Positions 54,715 through 64,000 of a stretch of DNA of 64,000 nucleotides are shown piece after piece. Source of the stretch: Apostichopus japonicus (Eukaryota > Echinodermata > Holothuroidea > Aspidochirotida > Stichopodidae); the NCBI RefSeq assembly GCF_037975245.1, contig NC_092574.1:10247713-10311712 (forward strand), given 5' to 3'. Each line of letters starts with the position of its first letter. The first letter of the stretch is position 1. The translations under genes were made by a program, and so were the position numbers. The notes under the pieces are model-generated. The model searched no databases. It saw nothing but the letters and a program-made list of their open reading frames with translations, and was not told the origin of the DNA.

Positions 54715-57118
54715 ATGAATCTGATTTAAAAAAAAGCCCGTTAGGGTACCTACCACTTCCAATTTTTGCCAAAAATTGACCCAAACTCGATTTCGCCCAA
54801 ATGACGTAACAGGGTGTAATCGATGCTCAGGAGCCCAAATCTGCAACTCCCAGGTCCATATCTGCTCCCGTTCGGGAGATACGTGGTGCCAGAGTACAAG
54901 ATAGAAATACGTGTTCTTTATAAGACTGTGCACAATTTGGAAAACATCCTCTTTTCAGCCCCCTCGCTTGTCCTCTCTGAAACACCCATCGACATTTAAA
55001 TAGGACGTGGAGTAGAAGACACCCTTGTCTTTGTTATACACCAATTTCGTGTAATTGTCTGACCGGGAAAGGCTTTTGTCTATATTATTTCTATTTGCGC
55101 CAAAAATAGGTGTTTTGTCTTTCAAAGTTAAAAAAGTACATCAGTTTGGTACCCAATTCCAAAATAAACTTCAGATTCGTAATCAGCGTGTCGCGAACTA
55201 CCAGAAAAGATACACATTTATCGTCTTTGAGCCCTCTTATGGCACTTTTTGCGCTCAGTTTGCAACTTCAGATGAACAAAAGAAAAGCGAAAAACTTTTA
55301 GGGACAACAAAAGATTTTAATCCTTTGTTCGGCGTAAAAGTTTTTCGCTCTTCCTTGTTTATGAGGGAAAAAAACTTTATGTCGCAAAAGCGATAAATGT
55401 GTATCTTTTCTGGTAGTTTGCGACACGCTGATTACGAATCTGAAATTTATTTTCGAATTGGATGTATTTTGAGTGCGTGGGAGGCAAAAAACCTGATTTT
55501 AAAAAATCCGTAAGGGTAACTATCCCTTGCAATTTTTGCCAAAAATTAACTATCCCTTGTAATTTTTGCCAAAAATTGACCCAAACTCGATTTCGCCCAA
55601 ATGACGCAACAGGGTGTAATCGATGCTCAGGAGCCCAAATCTGCAACTCCCAGGTCCATATCTGCTTCCGTTCGGGAGATACGTGGTCCCAGAGTACAAG
55701 ATAGAAATACGTGTTCTTTATAAGACTCTGCACAATTTGGAAAACATCCTCTTTTCAGCCCCCTCGCTTGTCCTCTCTGAAACACCCATCGACATTTAAA
55801 TAGGACGTGGAGTAGAAGACACCCTTGTCTTTGTTATTCACCAATTTCGTGTAATTATCTGACCGGGAAAGGCTTTTTGTCTATATTATTTCTATTTGCG
55901 CCAAAAATAGGTGTTTTGTCTTTCAAAGTTAAAAAAGTACCTCAGTTTGGTACCCAATTCCAAAATAAACTTCAGATTCGTAATCAGCGTGTCGCGAACT
56001 ACCAGAAAAGATACACATTTATCGTCTTTGAGCCCTCTTATGGCACTTTTTTCGCTCAGTTTGCAACTTCAGATGAACAAAAGAAAAGCGAAAAACTTTT
56101 AGGGACAACAAAAGATTTTAATCCTTTGTTCGTCGTAAAAGTTTTTCGCTCTTCCTTGTTTATGAGGGAAAAAAACTTTTTGTCGCAAAAGCGATAAATG
56201 TGTATCTTTTCTGGTAGTTTGCGACACGCTGATTACGAATCTGAAATTTATTTTCGAATTGGATGTATTTTGAGTGCGTGGGAGGCAAAAAACCTGATTT
56301 TAAAAAATCCGTAAGGGTAACTATCCCTTGCAATTTTTGCCAAAAATTAACTATCCCTTGTAATTTTTGCCAAAAATTGACCGAAACTCGATTTCGCCCA
56401 AATGACGCAACAGGGTGTAATCGATGCTCAGGAGCCCAAATCTGCAACCCCCAGGCCCATATCTGCTTCCGTTCGGGAGATACGTGGTCCTAGAGTACAA
56501 GATAGAAATACGTGTTCTTTATAAGACTCTGCACAATTTGGAAAACATCCTCTTTTCAGCCCCCTCGCTTGTCCTCTCTGAAACACCCATCGACATTTAA
56601 ATAGGACGTGGAGTAGAAGACACCCTTGTCTTTGTTATACACCAATTTCGTGTAATTGTCTGACCGGGAAAGGCTTTTTGTCTATATTATTTCTATTTGC
56701 GCCAAAAATAGGTGTTTTGTCTTTCAAAGTTAAAAAAAGTACCTCAGTTTGGTACCCAATTCCAAAATAAACTTCAGATTCGTAATCAGCGTGTCGCGAA
56801 CTACCAGAAAAGATACACATTTATCGTCTTTGAGCCCTCTTATGGCACTTTTTTCGCTCAGTTTGCAACTTCAGATGAACAAAAGAAAAGCGAAAAACTT
56901 TTAGGGACAACAAAAGATTTTAATCCTTTGTTCGGCGTAAAAGTTTTTCGCTCTTCCTTGTTTATGAGGGAAAAAAACTTTTTGTCGCAAAAGCGATAAA
57001 TGTGTATCTTTTCTGGTAGTTTGCGACACGCTGATTACGAATCTGAAATTTATTTTCGAATTGGATGTATTTTGAGTGCGTGGGAGGCAAAAAACCTGAT
57101 TTTAAAAAATCCGTAAGG

Positions 57119-57181
57119 GTAACTATCCCTTGCAATTTTTGCCAAAAATTAACTATCCCTTGTAATTTTTGCCAAAAATTG
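57119..57181. repeat. 30-bp internal duplication in the satellite unit (one copy shown)
   Basis: taactatcccttg(c/t)aatttttgcc, followed by aaaaat, occurs twice in succession, here and in all later units. The first, diverged unit has a single version near 54755. In some units the two copies have been made identical (cttgcaa in both, for example near 60345-60370), and in others they differ at one base. Confidence 0.9.
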
Positions 57182-57556
57182 ACCGAAACTCGATTTCGCC
57201 CAAATGACGCAACAGGGTGTAATCGATGCTCAGGAGCCCAAATCTGCAACTCCCAGGTCCATATCTGCTTCCGTTCGGGAGATACGTGGTCCCAGAGTAC
57301 AAGATAGAAATACGTGTTCTTTATAAGACTCTGCACAATTTGGAAAACATCCTCTTTTCAGCCCCCTCGCTTGTCCTCTCTGAAACACCCATCGACATTT
57401 AAATAGGACGTGGAGTAGAAGACACCCTTGTCTTTGTTATACACCAATTTCGTGTAATTGTCTGACCGGGAAAGGCTTTTTGTCTATATTATTTCTATTT
57501 GCGCCAAAAATAGGTGTTTTGTCTTTCAAAGTTAAAAAAGTACCTCAGTTTGGTAC

Positions 57557-57866
57557 CCAATTCCAAAATAAACTTCAGATTCGTAATCAGCGTGTCGCGA
57601 ACTACCAGAAAAGATACACATTTATCGTCTTTGAGCCCTCTTATGGCACTTTTTTCGCTCAGTTTGCAACTTCAGATGAACAAAAGAAAAGCGAAAAACT
57701 TTTAGGGACAACAAAAGATTTTAATCCTTTGTTCGGCGTAAAAGTTTTTCGCTCTTCCTTGTTTATGAGGGAAAAAAACTTTTTGTCGCAAAAGCGATAA
57801 ATGTGTATCTTTTCTGGTAGTTTGCGACACGCTGATTACGAATCTGAAATTTATTTTCGAATTGGA
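57557..57866. repeat. Long hairpin inside each satellite unit (one copy shown)
   Basis: The left arm (57557-57627) is repeated in inverted form at 57794-57865 with few mismatches: cagattcgtaatcagcgtgt against acacgctgattacgaatctg. Inside the ~165-base loop a second perfect 15-bp inverted repeat occurs (57690-57704 AGCGAAAAACTTTTA and 57739-57753). The same arrangement recurs in the other units at 801-base intervals, so a transcript of either strand would fold into a chain of long hairpins. The inverted repeat also explains why the + and - frames share the string FQNKLQIRNQRVANYQKRYTF or its variant. Confidence 0.9.
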
Positions 57867-60800
57867 TGTATTTTGAGTGCGTGGGAGGCAAAAAACCTGA
57901 TTTTAAAAAATCCGTAAGGGTAACTATCCCTTGCAATTTTTGCCAAAAATTAACTATCCCTTGTAATTTTTGCCAAAAATTGACCCAAACTCGATTTCGC
58001 CCAAATGACGTAACAGGGTGTAATCGATGCTCAGGAGCCCAAATCTGCAACTCCCAGGCCCATATCTGCTTCCGTTCGGGAGATACGTGGTCCCAGAGTA
58101 CAAGATAGAAATACGTGTTCTTTATAAGACTGTGCACAATTTGGAAAACATCCTCTTTTCAGCCCCCTCGCTTGTCCTCTCTGAAACGCCCATCGACATT
58201 TAAATAGGACGTGGAGTAGAAGACACCCTTGTCTTTGTTATACACCAATTTCGTGTAATTGTCTGACCGGGAAAGGCTTTTTGTGTATATTATTTCTATT
58301 TGCGCCAAAAATAGGTGTTTTGTCTTTCAAAGTTAAAAAAGTACCTCAGTTTGGTACCCAATTCCAAAATAAACTTCAGATTCGTAATCAGCGTGTCGCG
58401 AACTACCAGAAAAGATACACATTTATCGTCTTTGAGCCCTCTTATGGCACTTTTTTCGCTCAGTTTGCAACTTCAGATGAACAAAAGAAAAGCGAAAAAC
58501 TTTTAGGGACAACAAAAGATTTTAATCCTTTGTTCGTCGTAAAAGTTTTTCGCTCTTCCTTGTTTATGAGGGAAAAAAACTTTTTGTCGCAAAAGCGATA
58601 AATGTGTATCTTTTCTGGTAGTTTGCGACACGCTGATTACGAATCTGAAATTTATTTTCGAATTGGATGTATTTTGAGTGCGTGGGAGGCAAAAAACCTG
58701 ATTTTAAAAAATCCGTAAGGGTAACTATCCCTTGCAATTTTTGCCAAAAATTAACTATCCCTTGTAATTTTTGCCAAAAATTGACCCAAACTCGATTTCG
58801 CCCAAATGACGCAACAGGGTGTAATCGATGCTCAGGAGCCCAAATCTGCAACTCCCAGGTCCATATCTGCTTCCGTTCGGGAGATACGTGGTCCCAGAGT
58901 ACAAGATAGAAATACGTGTTCTTTATAAGACTCTGCACAATTTGGAAAACATCCTCTTTTCAGCCCCCTCGCTTGTCCTCTCTGAAACGCCCATCGACAT
59001 TTAAATAGGACGTGGAGTAGAAGACACCCTTGTCTTTGTTATACACCAATTTCGTGTAATTGTCTGACCGGGAAAGGCTTTTTGTCTATATTATTTCTAT
59101 TTGCGCCAAAAATAGGTGTTTTGTCTTTCAAAGTTAAAAAAGTACCTCAGTTTGGTACCCAATTCCAAAATAAACTTCAGATTCGTAATCAGCGTGTCGC
59201 GAACTACCAGAAAAGATACACATTTATCGTCTTTGAGCCCTCTTATGGCACTTTTTTCGCTCAGTTTGCAACTTCAGATGAACAAAAGAAAAGCGAAAAA
59301 CTTTTAGGGACAACAAAAGATTTTAATCCTTTGTTCGTCGTAAAAGTTTTTCGCTCTTCCTTGTTTATGAGGGAAAAAAACTTTTTGTCGCAAAAGCGAT
59401 AAATGTGTCTCTTTTCTGGTAGTTTGCGACACGCTGATTACGAATCTGAAATTTATTTTCGAATTGGATGTATTTTGAGTGCGTGGGAGGCAAAAAACCT
59501 GATTTTAAAAAATCCGTAAGGGTAACTATCCCTTGCAATTTTTGCCAAAAATTAACTATCCCTTGTAATTTTTGCCAAAAATTGACCGAAACTCGATTTC
59601 GCCCAAATGACGCAACAGGGTGTAATCGATGCTCAGGAGCCCAAATCTGCAACTCCCAGGTCCATATCTGCTTCCGTTCGGGAGATACGTGGTCCCAGAG
59701 TACAAGATAGAAATACGTGTTCTTTATAAGACTCTGCACAATTTGGAAAACATCCTCTTTTCAGCCCCCTCGCTTGTCCTCTCTGAAACGCCCATCGACA
59801 TTTAAATAGGACGTGGAGTAGAAGACACCCTTGTCTTTGTTATACACCAATTTCGTGTAATTGTCTGACCGGGAAAGGCTTTTTGTCTATATTATTTCTA
59901 TTTGCGCCAAAAATAGGTGTTTTGTCTTTCAAAGTTAAAAAAGTACCTCAGTTTGGTACCCAATTCCAAAATAAACTTCAGATTCGTAATCAGCGTGTCG
60001 CGAACTACCAGAAAAGATACACATTTATCGTCTTTGAGCCCTCTTATGGCACTTTTTTCGCTCAGTTTGCAACTTCAGATGAACAAAAGAAAAGCGAAAA
60101 ACTTTTAGGGACAACAAAAGATTTTAATCCTTTGTTCGTCGTAAAAGTTTTTCGCTCTTCCTTGTTTATGAGGGAAAAAAACTTTTTGTCGCAAAAGCGA
60201 TAAATGTGTATCTTTTCTGGTAGTTTGCGACACGCTGATTACGAATCTGAAATTTATTTTCGAATTGGATGTATTTTGAGTGCGTGGGAGGCAAAAAACC
60301 TGATTTTAAAAAATCCGTAAGGGTAACTATCCCTTGCAATTTTTGCCAAAAATTAACTATCCCTTGCAATTTTTGCCAAAAATTGACCCAAACTCGATTT
60401 CGCCCAAATGACGCAACAGGGTGTAATCGATGCTCAGGAGCCCAAATCTGCAACTCCCAGGTCCATATCTGCTTCCGTTCGGGAGATACGTGGTCCGAGA
60501 GTACAAGATAGAAATACGTGTTCTTTATAAGACTCTGCACAATTTGGAAAACATCCTCTTTTCAGCCCCCTCGCTTGTCCTCTCTGAAACGCCCATCGAC
60601 ATTTAAATAGGACGTGGAGTAGAAGACACCCTTGTCTTTGTTATTCACCAATTTCGTGTAATTATCTGACCGGGAAAGGCTTTTTGTCTATATTATTTCT
60701 ATTTGCGCCAAAAATAGGTGTTTTGTCTTTCAAAGTTAAAAAAGTACCTCAGTTTGGTACCCAATTCCAAAATAAACTTCAGATTCGTAATCAGCGTGTC

Positions 60801-63800
60801 GCGAACTACCAGAAAAGATACACATTTATCGTCTTTGAGCCCTCTTATGGCACTTTTTTCGCTCAGTTTGCAACTTCAGATGAACAAAAGAAAAGCGAAA
60901 AACTTTTAGGGACAACAAAAGATTTTAATCCTTTGTTCGTCGTAAAAGTTTTTCGCTCTTCCTTGTTTATGAGGGAAAAAAACTTTTTGTCGCAAAAGCG
61001 ATAAATGTGTATCTTTTCTGGTAGTTTGCGACACGCTGATTACGAATCTGAAATTTATTTTCGAATTGGATGTATTTTGAGTGCGTGGGAGGCAAAAAAC
61101 CTGATTTTAAAAAATCCGTAAGGGTAACTATCCCTTGCAATTTTTGCCAAAAATTAACTATCCCTTGTAATTTTTGCCAAAAATTGACCCAAACTCGATT
61201 TCGCCCAAATGACGCAACAGGGTGTAATCGATGCTCAGGAGCCCAAATCTGCAACTCCCAGGTCCATATCTGCTTCCGTTCGGGAGATACGTGGTCCCAG
61301 AGTACAAGATAGAAATACGTGTTCTTTATAAGACTCTGCACAATTTGGAAAACATCCTCTTTTCAGCCCCCTCGCTTGTCCTCTCTGAAACACCCATCGA
61401 CATTTAAATAGGACGTGGAGTAGAAGACACCCTTGTCTTTGTTATTCACCAATTTCGTGTAATTATCTGACCGGGAAAGGCTTTTTGTCTATATTATTTC
61501 TATTTGCGCCAAAAATAGGTGTTTTGTCTTTCAAAGTTAAAAAAGTACCTCAGTTTGGTACCCAATTCCAAAATAAACTTCAGATTCGTAATCAGCGTGT
61601 CGCGAACTACCAGAAAAGATACACATTTATCGTCTTTGAGCCCTCTTATGGCACTTTTTTCGCTCAGTTTGCAACTTCAGATGAACAAAAGAAAAGCGAA
61701 AAACTTTTAGGGACAACAAAAGATTTTAATCCTTTGTTCGGCGTAAAAGTTTTTCGCTCTTCCTTGTTTATGAGGGAAAAAAACTTTTTGTCGCAAAAGC
61801 GATAAATGTGTATCTTTTCTGGTAGTTTGCGACACGCTGATTACGAATCTGAAATTTATTTTCGAATTGGATGTATTTTGAGTGCGTGGGAGGCAAAAAA
61901 CCTGATTTTAAAAAATCCGTAAGGGTAACTATCCCTTGCAATTTTTGCCAAAAATTAACTATCCCTTGCAATTTTTGCCAAAAATTGACCCAAACTCGAT
62001 TTCGCCCAAATGACGCAACAGGGTGTAATCGATGCTCAGGAGCCCAAATCTGCAACTCCCAGGTCCATATCTGCTTCCGTTCGGGAGATACGTGGTCGTA
62101 GAGTACAAGATAGAAATACGTGTTCTTTATAAGACTCTGCACAATTTGGAAAACATCCTCTTTTCAGCCCCCTCGCTTGTCCTCTCTGAAACGCCCATCG
62201 ACATTTAAATAGGACGTGGAGTAGAAGACACCCTTGTCTTTGTTATTCACCAATTTCGTGTAATTATCTGACCGGGAAAGGCTTTTTGTCTATATTATTT
62301 CTATTTGCGCCAAAAATAGGTGTTTTGTCTTTCAAAGTTAAAAAAGTACCTCAGTTTGGTACCCAATTCCAAAATAAACTTCAGATTCGTAATCAGCGTG
62401 TCGCGAACTACCAGAAAAGATACACATTTATCGTCTTTGAGCCCTCTTATGGCACTTTTTTCGCTCAGTTTGCAACTTCAGATGAACAAAAGAAAAGCGA
62501 AAAACTTTTAGGGACAACAAAAGATTTTAATCCTTTGTTCGTCGTAAAAGTTTTTCGCTCTTCCTTGTTTATGAGGGAAAAAAACTTTTTGTCGCAAAAG
62601 CGATAAATGTGTATCTTTTCTGGTAGTTTGCGACACGCTGATTACGAATCTGAAATTTATTTTCGAATTGGATGTATTTTGAGTGCGTGGGAGGCAAAAA
62701 ACCTGATTTTAAAAAATCCGTAAGGGTAACTATCCCTTGCAATTTTTGCCAAAAATTAACTATCCCTTGCAATTTTTGCCAAAAATTGACCCAAACTCGA
62801 TTTCGCCCAAATGACGCAACAGGGTGTAATCGATGCTCAGGAGCCCAAATCTGCAACTCCCAGGTCCATATCTGCTTCCGTTCGGGAGATACGTGGTCCT
62901 AGAGTACAAGATAGAAATACGTGTTCTTTATAAGACTGTGCACAATTTGGAAAACATCCTCTTTTCAGCCCCCTCGCTTGTCCTCTCTGAAACACCCATC
63001 GACATTTAAATAGGACGTGGAGTAGAAGACACCCTTGTCTTTGTTATTCACCAATTTCGTGTAATTATCTGACCGGGAAAGGCTTTTTGTCTATATTATT
63101 ACTATTTGCGCCAAAAATAGGTGTTTTGTCTTTCAAAGTTAAAAAAGTACCTCAGTTTGGTACCCAATTCCAAAATAAACTTCAGATTCGTAATCAGCGT
63201 GTCGCGAACTACCAGAAAAGATACACATTTATCGTCTTTGAGCCCTCTTATGGCACTTTTTTCGCTCAGTTTGCAACTTCAGATGAACAAAAGAAAAGCG
63301 AAAAACTTTTAGGGACAACAAAAGATTTTAATCCTTTGTTCGTCGTAAAAGTTTTTCGCTCTTCCTTGTTTATGAGGGAAAAAAACTTTTTGTCGCAAAA
63401 GCGATAAATGTGTATCTTTTCTGGTAGTTTGCGACACGCTGATTACGAATCTGAAATTTATTTTCGAATTGGATGTATTTTGAGTGCGTGGGAGGCAAAA
63501 AACCTGATTTTAAAAAATCCGTAAGGGTAACTATCCCTTGCAATTTTTGCCAAAAATTAACTATCCCTTGTAATTTTTGCCAAAAATTGACCCAAACTCG
63601 ATTTCGCCCAAATGACGCAACAGGGTGTAATCGATGCTCAGGAGCCCAAATCTGCAACTCCCAGGTCCATATCTGCTTCCGTTCGGGAGATACGTGGTCC
63701 CAGAGTACAAGATAGAAATACGTGTTCTTTATAAGACTCTGCACAATTTGGAAAACATCCTCTTTTCAGCCCCCTCGCTTGTCCTCTCTGAAACACCCAT

Positions 63801-64000
63801 CGACATTTAAATAGGACGTGGAGTAGAAGACACCCTTGTCTTTGTTATTCACCAATTTCGTGTAATTATCTGACCGGGAAAGGCTTTTTGTCTATATTAT
63901 TTCTATTTGCGCCAAAAATAGGTGTTTTGTCTTTCAAAGTTAAAAAAGTACCTCAGTTTGGTACCCAATTCCAAAATAAACTTCAGATTCGTAATCAGCG

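Larger units (their letters stand above)
54715..64000. repeat. ~801-bp tandem satellite array, nearly 12 copies, open at window end
   Basis: The landmark cttttcagcc recurs at 54951, 55751, 56552, 57354, 58155, 58956, 59757, 60558, 61359, 62160, 62961 and 63762, giving spacings of 800, 801, 802 and then a steady 801. Units from the second on are nearly identical, and the first (54715 to about 55390) is clearly diverged at its left side and has only one copy of a ~30-base internal duplication. Each unit contains a long inverted repeat (see next entry). The array starts mid-unit and continues beyond the window. Length, homogeneity and head-to-tail order are those of satellite DNA. Open frames of 106 codons (+) and 124 codons (-) persist in each unit, but they lack ATG starts (TTG and GTG) and overlap each other. 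Confidence 0.95.

Noticed and set aside
55877-63407. Repeated 106-codon + frames and 124-codon - frames as a family of tandem genes
   Set aside because: They start at TTG or GTG, not ATG, overlap on opposite strands, lack known domains, and are explained by near-identical satellite units containing an inverted repeat.

Overview
The window looks like nuclear DNA from an animal. It is AT-rich and dominated by non-coding sequence. Its one recognisable gene is broken into short GT-AG exons by kilobase introns, and it is full of microsatellites, transposon remnants and satellite DNA. There are no operons, no long open frames and no bacterial features. The gene joins EGF-like, FAM171/astroprincin-like and Sushi/CCP modules by phase-1 exon shuffling, which suits a marine invertebrate. 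I lean towards an invertebrate deuterostome such as an echinoderm, but the sequence alone does not fix the species.

Layout. 1-12859 is intergenic, with a tRNA-derived SINE-like element (1525-1745), a non-autonomous hAT-like element with imperfect terminal repeats (5626-6702), and a second hAT-like element with a perfect 8-bp target-site duplication (8770-10707). The second element carries a third TIR element nested inside it (9572-10129). 12860-50052 (+) is one 14-exon gene whose spliced frame stays open for 736 codons. 50053-54714 is downstream DNA, with a 24-bp palindromic minisatellite at 53319-53512. From about 54715 to the end of the window there is an array of about 801-bp tandem repeats, nearly 12 copies, still running at the edge.

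The gene. Exon 1 encodes a signal peptide. Exons 2-6 each encode one six-cysteine EGF-like domain; three of the five carry the Asp/Asn hydroxylation motif typical of calcium-binding EGF. Exons 7-12 encode what I read as a FAM171 (astroprincin)-like extracellular region, interrupted by a basic low-complexity exon (exon 10). Exon 13 encodes a small beta-rich segment. Exon 14 encodes a Sushi/CCP domain with one extra cysteine, a short acidic tail and the stop. No transmembrane segment is visible, so the product is predicted to be secreted, whereas the vertebrate FAM171 proteins are membrane-anchored. All introns are phase 1 except intron 12, which is phase 2.

The introns hold a decayed non-LTR reverse transcriptase fragment (intron 1), a degenerate ~30-bp minisatellite (intron 5), a 1.9-kb foldback element with ~560-bp arms (intron 6), a 185-bp tandem duplication and a 310-bp pyrimidine tract (both intron 8), and several (TA)n tracts. 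The least explained structures are the 801-bp satellite, in which every unit contains a long hairpin, and the foldback element, whose arms are made of short tandem repeats.
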